Assembly (NCBI GenBank): GCA_037176725.1
Contig: JAZBRS010000023.1
Location: forward strand, 23,431,001 to 23,495,000
Source: Posidonia oceanica
Lineage: Eukaryota > Streptophyta > Magnoliopsida > Alismatales > Posidoniaceae
Direction: 5' to 3'
Length of the DNA stretch: 64,000 nt
Made by a program: the position numbers and the translations under genes. Shown piece by piece: positions 53,475 to 64,000 of this stretch. The notes beneath the pieces are model-generated. The model searched no databases, had not been told where the DNA came from, and saw only the letters and a program-made list of their open reading frames with translations. Numbering within the stretch: the first letter of the stretch is position 1; each line of letters starts with the position of its first letter.

Positions 53475-55110
53475 CAGCAACCCCTTCCGGATGGTTGAAA
53501 ACGTCTGTCACAGGTGGGGCTATGTCAAGGGAACACCGCTCGGGCGATATGGCTAGGGAATCGCAGAGCCAATCAGAGCAGCAGAGCGAAGAGATTCGGA
53601 AGGCCTTGGATATGACTTATAGTCCAGCAAAGACAGATGCATGCTGCCTACGGATTAGAGGATGGCTATCCCAGGACCTCACTAACTTCACCAGTGCAGG
53701 TATCCTGGAATCAAACAGCAGTGAAGCCCCAGCACAGTAGGCATCATGCCCAAGCTCTCAGCTGCCAGAGGAAGAATGGGTCTGCATCGAGGACTACTAC
53801 TCAGATGAGGAGGAGTCTGGTATAGTTGAGGCAGCCCCACCCAGCAGTAAGGATCAGCTCAGCGTGATTGCATCCCAGTCAGTTTGCTTGGCACTCACTA
53901 CTAAAGCAGCAGAGTTGACAAACCCTGGGGCAAGGTTGACAGTTTCCCCTCTTCCTGCAGCATCACCAAAGTCGCCGACAGCCGCAGCTGCAGCGCCAGG
54001 ATCAGAAGCGCCCCCTCTAGCGTTATCCAGCAGTCAGCCTGTGGCCGTAGCCGCACCAGCATGGAAATCACCTTCTCCGATGGCACAATCAGTTGGATCA
54101 GGCGACAGCGTGACTCAGCCCGCATCATTGATAGCACCACAAGCAAGCCAGGCGGCTCCGTCAAGCACACCGCTGTCAGCCTCAGCAGATCTTGCTATGT
54201 GGAAGATTCTCGCCGCTGCTAGCGGGAGACCACCACTGTCACCTACGGGCACCGGCGCTTCGTCCCCAAGCATAGCAGCCCAGCCATTGGCCCCCCAAGA
54301 GTAGTTGTGCCTCCCCACCGGCAGCAGCGGTGATCCTGGCAACATACCCAGCAGCAGCAAAGCAGATGCCCCAAGCAACAGAAAGCCCAGCAGTCGAGCC
54401 AGGGCCGGCTGCAAGCTCGGCAGTCGCTTATTACGTTGACTCACCCTCGTATGAGGAGGCAGGAGTGGCTACAGATGCTCAGATTGATTTCTCTATGGGA
54501 GACTTGGAGCAATTATTCCAGGAGCAGCTCGTGTCGCTGGCGTAGGACGTGGTGGAGCATGAGACTGCATAGAAGAAGGGGAAGGTCGTGGCCATAGATC
54601 GCTCTATCATGGTCCTAGAGGAGGATCTAGCGCTCAAGGCACCTGTTAGACCAGATGAGCTGATCACCCTGCAGCCAGGGGGTGAGTCTAGATGGTTTGT
54701 GCAGTGCATGCCACACTTATACAAGGCAGCAGGCGACAGTACCGTGATCAGCCGCCAGCCTGATATATCCTTGGCAAGCACACCAGAGCATGCGGAGGAA
54801 GTGATAACACAGTAGATACCAACAGCATCTACACCACAAGCAGCACCAGTGGCACAGCAAGCAGCAGCAATACAACATGCACCAGTAGCAGAACAACATG
54901 CAGTACAACATGCACCAGTGGCAGTACAACATGCATCAGCAGTAGCACAACATGCACAAGTAGTAGCGCAGCAAGTACCAACAGCACAGCAACATGCAGC
55001 AGCACAGTTAGCTTCAGTATAGCCAGCAGCACAGATAGCATAATCAGCAGAGCCAGCAGCAGAGTCAGAGCAGGCAAAGCCAGCTGAGGAGCTTGCCAGG
55101 ACAGAGGTTG
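53475..55110 (+). pseudogene. G-patch-like segment and low-complexity linker of element B pol
   Basis: At 53480-53620 the frame reads WGYVKGTPLGRYG, stop, GIAEPIRAAE and EGLGYDL, the G-patch-like piece found after the protease in Tat polyproteins. Up to 55110 follows an Ala/Pro/Ser/Gln-rich linker with several frame changes. Between 54815 and 55080 gcagcacagcaagta/caacatgca units repeat, which makes antisense Cys/Ala- and Leu/Val-rich frames that are artefacts. The linker has no family I recognise. Confidence 0.55.
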
Positions 55111-55424
55111 TGCGTCGAGGGTATAAAAACACTCGGGTAAGTGTGACCATCCTGAAGCGTCACCAGGGCCAAGCAGCGGAACACTTGCACTCCTTCGATA
55201 TCTCAGACCCCACCTTTGAGAAGGAGATCCTCTTGGAGCTTATTGCATATGGAGAGGAGGATGATGCAGGCGAAGATAAGAATGATGAACCATCGCCTGA
55301 GTTCCGGCCCTATGATGACGATCCAGAAGGCCCTAACCTCCATGTCGAAGAGGAGACAGAGGTTGTCAGCATTGGCACAGCAGAAGAAGTCAAAGAAGTC
55401 CGCATTAGCACCCTTCTGTCGCCC

Positions 55425-56770
55425 TAGGCTAGAGCAGAATTCATTGCATTCTTGAAGGAGTATGCGGATGTCTTTGCCTGGAGCTACGAGGATATGGTTG
55501 GCCTCGACATTGAGATAGTTGTGCACAACCTACCTTTGGACCTAGATGCAAGGCCAGTAAAGCAGAAGCTAAGGTGATGGCGACCGCAGTGGCTACTTAT
55601 GATCAAGGAGGAGATCATGAAGCATCACAATGTTAACTTCCTCAAGGTCGTCCTTTATCCTGAGTGGCTTGCAAACATCGTACCAGTGCTTAAAAAAGAT
55701 GGATGAGTCCGCATGTGCATCGACTATCGGGACCTGAACAAGGCAAGTCCCAAGGATGATTTTCCACTGCTGCACATTGACATCCTAGTCGATAACACTG
55801 CAAGGCACAAAATGCTTTCTTTCATGGACGGCTTCTCTGGCTATAACCAGATCAGAATGGCAGAGGAGGATATGGAGAAAACATCCTTCATCACCCCTTG
55901 GGGTGTCTTCTACTACCAAGTTATGCCATTTGCGTTGAAAAATGCTGGCGCAACCTATCAGTGGGCCATGACTGCACTTTTCCACGACCTCATGCATCAA
56001 GAAATTGAGGTATACGTAGATGATATGATTGCCAAGACCAAAGAGCCTGAGGATCACCTTGCCTGCTTAAGGAAGCTCTTTGACCGCTTGCAAAAGTACA
56101 AGCTGCGCCTTAACCCCAGCAAATGCGTATTCGGGGTATCTTCTGGCAAGCTCCTGGGCTACATTGTTAGCCAGAGAGGGATCGAAGTGGACCCGATGAA
56201 AGCAAAAGCCATCGTGGACATGCTACCCCCTAGGATAGAGAAAGAAGTCCGAGGCCTGCTCGGACACTTGTAGTATATCAGTCGATTCATTGCGCAGCTC
56301 ACGCCTATATGCGAACCGATCTTCAAGCTCCTAAAGAAGAATGCACAGATTAACTGGAGCGAGGAGTGCCAAGCTGCCTTTGACAAAATCAAACAGCTTC
56401 TGACCAAGCCTCCTGTGTTGGTCCCTCCCACGCCGGGGAGACCTCTGCTTCTCTACCTCTCTACCACCCAGCATTCCATGGGCGCTGTCTTGGGCCAGCA
56501 TGATGAATCTGGTAGAAAGGAGCATGTAATTTATTACCTGAGCAAGAAATTTAATGGTTGCGAAGCCAGGTATAGCACAATGGAGAAGACCTGCTTGTCC
56601 CTCTTCTGGGCTGCACAGAAGCTAAGGCACTATATGATGGCGTATCCAGTCCGGCTCCTATGCCGACATGACCCCATCAAATTCCTCTTCCAGAAGCCAG
56701 CAATGGTAGGCAGATGCGTCAAGTGGCAGGTACTGTTGTCTTAGTACGACATCACCTTTGTCACGCAGCG
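55425..56770 (+). pseudogene. Reverse transcriptase and RNase H of element B
   Basis: Frame shared with everything down to 58637. RT motifs: MCIDYRDLNKASPKDDFPL, FMDGFSGYNQIRMAEED, TSFITPWGVFYYQVMPF, LKNAGATYQ, then the catalytic YVDD at 56011-56022, and LRLNPSKCVFGV. After the RT thumb comes the first RNase H-like domain (YLSTTQHSMGAVLGQHDE, KEHVIYYLSKKF), degenerate in its acidic residues as usual in Tat. Stops: TAG 55425, TGA 55575, TGA 55704, TAG 56271, TAG 56742. It copies the element RNA into DNA in the particle. Confidence 0.88.
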
Positions 56771-56774
56771 AGCC

Positions 56775-57570
56775 ATGAAGGGCCAAGCTATGGCAGATCA
56801 CCTTGCAGACTTTCCTTTGCCTGAATACCAGCCTCTCCAGACGCAGTTCCCGGATGAGGACATCCTCTTTGCAATGGAAGACTCTAAGGAGGACCCTGAA
56901 GACTTAGAGCACTGGCAGCTCTACTTTGATGGTGCTGTCAACAAGAAGGGTCGAGGCATAGGTGTGGTGCTGACCACGCCGTAGGGGCAGATGATCCCCT
57001 TTGCAAGGAAGTTGACCTTCAAATGCACTAATAATGAAGCAGAATATGAAGCATGCATTCTGGGATTGAAGGTCGCGCTCGAGCATGAGGCGCAGAAGCT
57101 GCATGTGCACGGCGATGCCATGCTGGTGATTTCCCAAGTGAATGGCAATTGGAGAACAAAGGATCCAAAGCTTGTGCCATATCACGAACACCTGCTGAAG
57201 CTGATGGAACAATTTGCAAGCATCCGCTTCTCGTATATGAACAGAGCAAGGAACGCATATGTAGATGCGTTGGCAACCTTGGCGTCTTGGCTCAGTATAC
57301 CTGAAGACCGAGCAGTGGATGTATTAGTTACATGCATGGAGCAGCCTGCACACTGCATGAGCATAGAGGAGGCAGATCCGGTAGAAGAGCAGCCTTGGTA
57401 TTGCGATATCAAAGCCTTCCTGGAGTCTAGAAGCCACCCGCCTGGCACCTCAGCAGCAGATAGAAGAACTTTGGCGTGTCTGGTGTCAAAGTATGTGTTA
57501 GGGGTAGGGCAGTTATACAGAAAATCATACAGCCAGATGCTCCTGCGCTGCTTGAGCAAGCAAGAGGCCG
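56775..57570 (+). pseudogene. Second (archaeal-type) RNase H of element B
   Basis: The domain begins LYFDGAVNKKGRGIGVVLTT at about 56920, followed after a TAG (56982) by KCTNNEAEYEACILGL, VHGDAMLVISQVNG and NAYVDALA. The four acidic residues of the active site (D, E, D, D) are all present. A second RNase H between the polymerase and integrase is the hallmark of the Tat group. A connector of about 90 residues (to 57570) leads to the integrase. The captured polymerase order supports a single ancestral polyprotein. Confidence 0.85.
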
Positions 57571-57574
57571 ACAC

Positions 57575-58637
57575 GCTTATGCTCCAAGTTCATGCAGAGA
57601 CTTGTGGTCCGCATATGAATGGTGTGCTGCTGGCCAAGAAGATAATGTTGCAAGGCTACTTCTAGTCAACCATGGAGGCAGACTGCTGCCAGTTTGTGCA
57701 TAGATGCCACAACTGCCAGATCCATGGTAATCTTATGCACGCACCCCCGTAGGAATTGCATAGCATGTCCTCGCCATGGCCCTTCTCCACCTGGGGGATG
57801 GATGTCATCGGCACTATACACCCTGCTGCATCGAATGGCCATCGCTTAATCTTGGTAGCGATAGACTATTTCACTAAGTGGGTGGAAGCAGCCTCCTACA
57901 AGGCGGTCACAGTTGTGGTGACAGAGAGGTTTATCAGCAATAACATTGTCACTCGATATGGGGTCCCGCATGCAATTATCTCTGACAACGGCTCGAACTT
58001 TATTGCAAAGAGGATCGGAGAATACCTACAGAAGCACCAGATTAAGCATCATAGATCCTCACCATATCGGCCACAGATGAATGGAGCGGTGGAATCTGCC
58101 AACAAAAACATTGTGAAGATAATGAAGAAGATGGCAGAAACCCACAAAGACTGGCATGACAAGCTCCCGTACGCTCTCTGGGCGTACAGGACCTCGGTGC
58201 GGACCTCGACAGGAGCCACCCTGTATTCGCTAGCGTATGGCATGGAGGCAGTGCTGCCTGTCGAAGTGGAGATCCCTTCGCTGCGAATCCTGCGAGAAGC
58301 AGAGCTGGAGGAAGCAGAATGGGTCGAGGACCGCTGCGCCCAGCTCAACCTGATTAATGAGCGCAGATTGCAAGCAATGCACAACGCTCGCTGCTACCAG
58401 AAGCGGATGGCAAGAGCATACCTGAAGAATGTGCGGCCCAGGAGCTTTCAATCAGGAGACCTTGTCTTGCGAGCCATCCACCTGCCAGACGGTCGAGGCA
58501 AATTCTGACCCAACTGGCGTGGCCCCTTTGTGATCAAACAGGCATTCTCAGGCGGCGCAGCAATTCTTGAGGACATGAATCAGACTGAGCAATCAGAGCT
58601 GGTCAATGCATGTTATCTCAAGAAGTACTATCAGTAG
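57575..58637 (+). pseudogene. Integrase of element B
   Basis: The zinc-binding HHCC region lies at 57587-57720 (QVHAETCGPHMNG ... CHNCQIHGN). Catalytic residues are visible: Asp in TWGMDVIGT (~57796), Asp in ISDNGSNF (~57985), Glu in MNGAVESANK (~58092). The C-terminal part reads RSFQSGDLVLRAIHL, stop, PNWRGPFVIKQAF, and ends LKKYYQ with TAG at 58635. Stops: TAG 57663 (a Trp in the orphan copy at 38635), TAG 57750, TGA 58506. It would insert the DNA copy into the genome. The orphan fragment at 38544 and the tail in element A are relatives. Confidence 0.88.
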
Positions 58638-59991
58638 GCCGGCCCCTGCCTTGTAGAGCGTTCTCTCCCATCCTATCCTTTGCATTCTCATTGTCCTTAT
58701 ATCTTTCTGCATTCCAACCCTACCCCCCTGCATTCTCGCACTCTCTGCATATGTCCCTGCATTTCCAGTTTCTCTCAGCATATCTCAAGCAAAAAATCAT
58801 AAATTCCCAGCAAAAATCATGCATTGCATCTGGCCCGATGATGAAATCGGATGTGCTTGCCTGCTATGAAAGGAGTCTACCCTGCCTCACCTGACACTAC
58901 CTAGGCGTCTTAGCTAGTGAGGGAGCCACCTTTCAAGTGAGAACAGGCGAAATAACCAAACCCCTTAGGACTTGCACCTCCCGAGGGAGATAAAATGCTA
59001 GGGTGTGAGCAAAAATGTGAGCCATAAAAGAACATGTCTGGGCATGGGCATAAAAGAAAAGCAAATAGAAGGCGAAGGCAGAAGCAGGCCCTAGAGATAG
59101 AGGCATGTAGCATAACCCTGTCCCTCCGAACTGCTTCAGAGATGGTCCACCATTTTGCACCTGGGAGCCTCAAATCCACTTCAAAAACCCGGCACCCATT
59201 ACCTCTAAACCAGGGATGGCAGAAGCTTGCAAAAAAAAAGAGAGAAAAAAAAAGGCAAAGAAAAAAAGCAACAAAAAAAAGAAAGCAAAAAAAAAAAGGG
59301 AAAGAAGCAAAAAAGGAGCAAGTCAACTCCAAAAAGAAGAAGCAAGCAGCGTAATCCCGTCCCTTACCTGTCTTAGAGATGAGCAAAAATTTACGCCAAG
59401 GGAATACACAAACCCTGCAGAGCCTAAACCTAGCAAGGCCTAGCAAGCAGCTCCCCAGCTTCAACCAGGTGCCCATTGCCTCCAAGTTAGGGATAGGAGA
59501 AACCTACATGCCTATGAGGGAGCAAGAACAAGCAAAAGAGTAGGTGTAGGTCCTTGGGAGATTGGTCTGGAGCCTGTCCTCACCACCCACCACCCCTACA
59601 TTGCAAATAACCCTTTCCTGAGCGCCACCAGCAAGTTAAGAGTCTGAGTAGAGTCTAGTGAATCAGGGACCCCTCTCTTCCCTTGCAGCAGGCACTAAGC
59701 ACTCCATATGCTGAGGGCTACAGCATATAAGCAAAATCATGCATACATTTACAGCATCTATCATAAACCATGCACATAGCCACGCATATCAAGCATAAAC
59801 CATGCACGCATGCACAACATCAGTCATTCCTTCCTTCTATCTTCCCACTCTGCAAAACTTGGCTCGGCGTTGAGACAGTACTTCTATCAAGCATGCGCCG
59901 ACCTTCTTCAAGCTGCACTAGTCTAGAGCTCCGACCAACCACTTGCCCCAGCAGAACTGCCTTAATCTGAATGTGTTTAATATCTGCACTC
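58638..59991 (+). other. Post-pol non-coding region of element B
   Basis: No gene. Two paragraphs repeat: cctgtccctccgaac...cagagatg (59115-59215) and cccgtcccttacctg...agagatgag (59355-59500), each ending with words like ccattacctctaaaccaggg / ccattgcctccaagttaggg; the period is about 240 bp. A purine-rich run (59230-59345) separates them. At 59700-59850 catgcacatagcatat words repeat. The stretch ends where the minus-strand LTR F starts. Confidence 0.5.
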
Positions 59992-60689
59992 TGTAGTAAT
60001 CTCGGTGTTCAGCTCATCCATGCACACTGTCAAAAGCTCGCGTGTACCAATCAGAATCAGGTTCACTATTAGTGGCTATGTCCGAGGAGGAAGGCTCAAC
60101 TCGAAAACACTTAAAGCAGGGAAAAAAAGAAAAGAAAAGAAGAAGATAAGACAATTTAGAGTTGCCATCGTGTCTATTATATCGGGAGATAAGGAAAATC
60201 GGGGAAATGCGTGAATAAACATGCAAAACCAAGCAAAAGATGCAATGCAAGGCAATGCAAAAGAAAAGAGATGCAAATGAATGCAAATGATATGACTCAT
60301 GCCTAGGATAAGGGCAATATGGTCATTACGGGCCAAAAGACTGGGCAAGGACTCCTATTACGCGCGGGGAAGGTGTTAGGCACCCCTGACACGCCCGAGA
60401 ATCGGTCTTTCTAGGCTTACGCTCGCATACGCAGGGAAATGCAGATTTGAATGCCTAAGTGCCAATGAATGCCTAATTAGATGCTCATAGGTGTGCTCTA
60501 AGTGATGGAATGCAATGCAAGGAATAAACGTGCAGTCTAAGCACTCAGCAACGCTGTCTGTGTTCCGAACCAGGCGAACCCTGGTTCGTGAGAACTCCAA
60601 GCAGTAAGCATCACTGCCCTATATGCAAATGCAGGCGAAAGAACAAAACATCGGTAAAACCAAGCAATGCAGGTGACATGCGAGAGAAA

Positions 60690-61085
60690 ACAGCGTAAAA
60701 CACGCAAAATGATGCGGTAAACAGAAGCGGCACGTGAAAAGGTGCAAGAAACAAGATCAACACGCAAAACGGTGCGAAAATAAGGAAGGCACGCGAAACG
60801 GTGGAAAAACAAAGCAGGCACGCGAAACGATGCAAAAACAAAGCAGGCATGCCAAACGGCACGAGAAACAAGACAAACACGCAAAACGGTGCGAGAAACA
60901 GAGCGAGCACGCAAAACGGTGCGACAAAACAAAGCGGACACGCAAAACGGTGCCAAAACAAGGCAGGCACGTGAAACAATGTGAGAAACAAAGCCATCAT
61001 GCAAAACGGTGCGAGAAAATAAAGTGGGCACGCCAAACGGTGCCAAAAGCGAAGCGGGCACGCAAAATGGTGCCAAAGCAAGCAA
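60690..61085. repeat. Minisatellite, ~33-bp units
   Basis: About twelve units of the type aagcaggcacgcgaaacggt plus gcgaaaacaa. The equivalent place in the B LTR (48335-48410) has only two to three units of the complementary cgttttccgtgccttgcat. Lys/Arg-rich and Phe-rich frames across it are artefacts. Confidence 0.88.
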
Positions 61086-61753
61086 ATCAAGAAATCGACA
61101 AAGCCATGCAGATACAGATGCAAAAACATGCAAAGGAGAGAGCAAGAAAAGTAAGGAGAGGCAAACGGTGTAAGTGTGAGAACCAACATCATTTAAGGAC
61201 CACGCAATGTAGGTGTGAAGACCTACAAAGGGACAAGGAAGCAAGTGGAGGGATCACCACTGTCCTGTGACTGTTTCCCATCAAAGTGTCCCACGATGTG
61301 TCTCGCACGCTGCCAAAAGCTCGCGGTGCGATCGGATCGTGGAAAAGGAGGAAGAAGGTCGCAATTAGTAGTGAATCCAGGAGAAACACAACCCAAAACA
61401 CTGAGAGTACGCGAAAAGGGGAGATAGAGTTGATAAGCAAGAAGAGGGGGTCCTAATCTACATGCTTGAGAAAATAGGATGCAAAAACCATGCATGCAAT
61501 GCAAATGATGTGCAGAAATGCTATGCAAGAGTTTAGAAGGACTTACCTTGGAGATCTGAAGCCTGATCTAAGAAATGATTGGTCTGCATTGAAGTGTGCT
61601 CCACCAGGGTTGTCCAGGTAACTTGGTTGTGAAGATCCGGTGGTCCGATCAGAAGATATGCAGGTTTCAAGGTAGAAGGGCCAGAACAGAGGAGAAGAAG
61701 GGATCTAGGTGTAAAAGGAGTCCTAGCGGTATGCAAAACAGGTCCTCCCATGT

Positions 61754-61991
61754 AGGTCCTTTTCTTGCATTTTTGCATGTATTGCACCCATGCATCATTG
61801 CATTTGGCATCCTCGCACACACTTAAGGACTCCTAGCTCCCATGTACATGGGAGCTAGGAGTGCTTAAGTGTGTGCAAGGATGCCAAATGCAATGATGTA
61901 CATGGGAGCTAGGAGTGCTTAAGTGTATGCAAGGATGCCAAATGCAATGATGCATTGGTGCAATGCATGCAAAAATGCAAGAAAAGGACCT
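61754..61991. repeat. Long inverted repeat (94-bp arms) with duplicated half arm
   Basis: The left arm 61754-61847 (aggtcctttt ... catgtac) is nearly complementary to the right arm 61898-61991 (gtacatggga ... aaaaggacct). Between them lies one extra copy of the first part of the right arm (61844-61897), so the left arm also pairs directly with that copy around the centre catgtacatg. It could extrude as a long hairpin. Confidence 0.88.
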
Positions 61992-62019
61992 AAGAATGAC
62001 CTTTCAGAAAACTTAAGGA

Positions 62020-62480
62020 CCTATATGCAAGTTTTGAAAAAGTGGAGGGACCTAAATGCAAGGATTTTGAAAAGTTAGGGGCTTAAATGCAAGGTTTTTG
62101 AAAATTTGAGGGTCTGAATGCAATTAAAACAAAATGCAGGGTCTGAAATGCAATTTTATAAGGTAAAGATGCATTTAAATGAGTTTTGAAAACATGTAGA
62201 GGACTAACATGCAATTTTGAAACATGTAGGGGCTAAATGCAATTTTATAAGCAAAAGTATGCATTTAAAAGGTCTGTGAATGCAAACAGTGGACCTATGT
62301 GTGATTTTGAAACATGTAGGGGCTAAAATGCAATTTTATAAGCAAAAGTATGCATTTAAATGAGTTTTGTAAACATGTAGAGGACCTATGTGCAATTTTG
62401 AAACATGCAGGGGCTCAAATGCAATTTTATAAGGTGAAATGCAGAAAAATGCTCTGTGCATGCAAATGAAGGACTTAAGT
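62020..62480. repeat. Diffuse tandem repeat of gcaattttataag type
   Basis: About eight diverged units of 45-60 bases with aggacctaaatgcaatttt, gaaacatgtaggggctaaat and aagcaaaagtatgcattt. It fades out into looser gactaaaatgcaaataaa words up to about 62950. No gene. Confidence 0.75.
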
Positions 62481-64000
62481 GCAAAAAACAGAAAATATGG
62501 GATAAAAATGCAATGCAGTAAGGAAAAGATGGAAATTAAATGATTTAACAACAGATCAGAGGACTAAAAGGCAAATAAAATAAAGATCAGGACTAAAAAG
62601 CAATTTCATAAGAAAAAATCAGATGATTAAATGAGATTATCAACCAGAGGACTAACATGCAAAAATGGAAAGATACTGGACTAGAAAATAAAGAAGAAAA
62701 ACTACATTTGAACTACAATAGGACCATTATGCAAATAAAAAAAGTAACAGGACTGGAAATTAAAAAGACAGAAACTTAAATGAACTGGAACTGGACTAAA
62801 ATGCAAATAAAATAAATAACTGGGCTGGAAATAAAGAAAAGTAAATAAACTGTAGCTACAGAGGACCTAAGAGAAAATAAAAAAACATGCTGGGCTGGAA
62901 ATAAAACAAACTTAATGCTTTTACTTAACAGGAGGATTAACATGCAAATAAATAGAACTATAGGTTTTTCATGCAATTTCATATGATTTTAATTCAAACT
63001 TAAATGATTCTTAAACGATGGCAGGACTGGAAAGCAATAAAATAAATCAGCAAGGCAAATATGCAATATGTGGTAAAATATGCATGCTAAATAAAAATAA
63101 ATGAACAGTGAATGGAAGGAAAAGATGCCACTGTAGCAGAGCGCTACCAGTGGCCGGAGACGGAGGAGGAGGGCTGCTGGTGAGGCACTGAACGACTGGG
63201 AAGCTTCACCGGAGACGTGCGGAGATCGAAGTGGCATCGGCGGGCCATGACACAGCCTGAAGCTGGCCGGAGAAGACGACGGAGAACTGCAGAGTGTCCG
63301 AAGGCAGACCGGACAGCTGGAGCAACGCCAGGGGAAATCGGAGGCATGGCTACACTCCTAGAGGTTGCACGGAGCTCGGGCGACCATCGGAGGGTCGTTC
63401 TGCGGCTGGAGCGGCGGTTCTGGTCCGGAGCTCGCCGGAGAAGAAAGGGTGACGGCGGCGCTAACTTCGGGCGGTAGGTTGCAGAACCCTACTCTAGGGG
63501 GCTAGGAAGCAAGAGCAGGGGAGAACTAAGCTAGTGGAGAATAAAAATACCTGTTACGTTGTCCGGAGCGTCTCCCTGACGTGGGTGGGTTCTGCAGATG
63601 CCGGCGAGGTTCGTCTGAGCTCTGGAGGCGTTGTCGGCGGCTCGCGCTCGCTTGGAACTACTCCGTGGAGTCCTCCGGAGCTTGCTGGATGTCTGGAATG
63701 AAGCTTCGACGGCCAGAGGAAGGAATGATGATTTGGGTACGCTGCTGATTGCCGGAGGTGGGGGGTGAGGTCTGTTGCTCCTCAGGCTAGATGGAGGCTT
63801 CCGACGGGCTTCTGGAATCTCAGTGATGGGTTCTGGATGGTTGGAAGGGTCTGTGGAGGCCTGGAGAGGGAGATTGCAGATGTGGTGTTTTCGGGCAAAA
63901 AAAGAGGCTAAGTGTTTGCTGTGGTGGGTTAGGTCTGTGTGGTGAGGATGAAGGCCAATGCTTGGGTGGTTCAGGAAGGTGGTGTTTCAAGGAGTAAGAC

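Larger units (their letters stand above)
45811..59991 (+). mobile_element. Full-coding but decayed Tat-type Ty3/gypsy element (B)
   Basis: Plus strand. The 5' LTR is 45811-49075, primer site 49077-49094, leader to 50100, gag 50104-52320, protease 52833-53470, G-patch-like 53480-53620, linker to 55110, reverse transcriptase and RNase H 55425-56770, second RNase H 56920-57300, integrase 57580-58637, then at least 1.3 kb of untranslated sequence. LTR F (59992) begins before any 3' LTR of B, which should therefore lie beyond the window. The double RNase H and the TGTAGACACC LTR start place it in the Tat group. It is full of stops, so it is no longer able to serve as a helper. Confidence 0.85.
59992..64000 (-). 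repeat. Tat-type LTR (F), cut by window end
   Basis: On the minus strand its end reads gattactaca, the same end as LTR B, and the block aaggtgttaggcacc (60369) is the complement of B's 48687 block at the same distance from the LTR end. No primer site follows on the minus strand, so this is a 3' LTR or a solo LTR. In place of the GTTGGACGC modules it has an expanded cgaaacggtgc minisatellite (60690-61080), a long hairpin (61754-61991), a gcaattttataag repeat field (62020-62480) and a GC-rich part (63120-63990) in the position of B's 46090-46690. Its start (ggtgtctaca on the plus strand) is not reached. Confidence 0.7.

Noticed and set aside
54479..55150. Antisense Cys/Ala-rich frame of 223 codons
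   Set aside because: It is the reverse of the GCA/CAG-rich linker of element B's pol; composition explains its openness.
59987..59996. Start of LTR F taken as the 3' LTR of element B
   Set aside because: Orientation is opposite: the sequence at 59992 is the complement of an LTR end, and the conserved block at 60369 is reversed relative to B.
60734..61270. Lys/Arg-rich plus-strand frame and Phe/Leu-rich minus-strand frames
   Set aside because: They follow the 33-base minisatellite, whose unit is a multiple of three; no conserved protein features.

Overview
The window looks like a heterochromatic stretch of a flowering-plant nuclear genome, probably a dicot. I recognise no ordinary host gene, tRNA, rRNA or bacterial feature. 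Nearly everything that can be identified is transposable-element sequence: Ty3/gypsy elements of the Tat/Ogre type, one Ty3 chromovirus-like (Tekay/Del) LTR, one Ty1/copia element, a hAT-like MITE and many minisatellites. The plant assignment rests on the Tat hallmarks (TGTAGACACC/TGTAGATACC LTR starts, TGGCGA primer sites, a second archaeal-type RNase H) and on captured genes resembling the plant mobile domain (PMD). The species cannot be told from the sequence.

Layout. 1-880: AT-rich cgacacg-type repeat. About 1018-2131 and 9744-10030: an unknown ~705-bp tandem unit, split by a gag-only copia element G on the minus strand (2132-9743; LTRs 2132-3255 and 8618-9743; target duplication GAAAT). 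G itself carries a solo Tat-type LTR on the minus strand (4053-6957; target duplication ATAAG). 11136-15788: chromovirus-like element E, 5' LTR plus primer site plus leader. 15789-29165: element A, a plus-strand Tat with LTR, primer site and gag, but with the pol reduced to the integrase C-terminal tail; two captured plant genes follow on the opposite strand, one of them (25405-29165) with eight exons and interrupted by a MITE. 29166-38543: element C, a minus-strand Tat with two LTRs and only gag. 38544-38881: orphan integrase piece. About 38882-45810: 3' part of element D, a minus-strand Tat with a truncated 3' LTR, large tandem arrays, and a second antisense copy of the same eight-exon captured gene (42252-45321). 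45811-59991: element B, the only one with a whole gag-pol, full of stop codons. 59992-64000: a further Tat-type LTR (F) on the minus strand, running off the window.

How the parts relate. B encodes the proteins (protease, reverse transcriptase, two RNase H domains, integrase) that gag-only relatives such as A and C would have to borrow. Tat-type LTRs and leaders here carry repeated modules made of short complementary arms (GTTGGACGC ... GCGTCCAAC), about twenty in all. Their arm sequence differs between elements while the pairing is largely kept. Element C carries a different but analogous set (TAGTCGCC ... GGCGCCTA). I consider this the most interesting undescribed signal in the window.

The elements are old. 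In B's 54330-58637 frame I counted ten internal TAG, three TGA and one TAA, and in the D copy of the captured gene every stop I located is TAG. This fits deamination of methylated CAG (CHG) and CGA (CG) sites.
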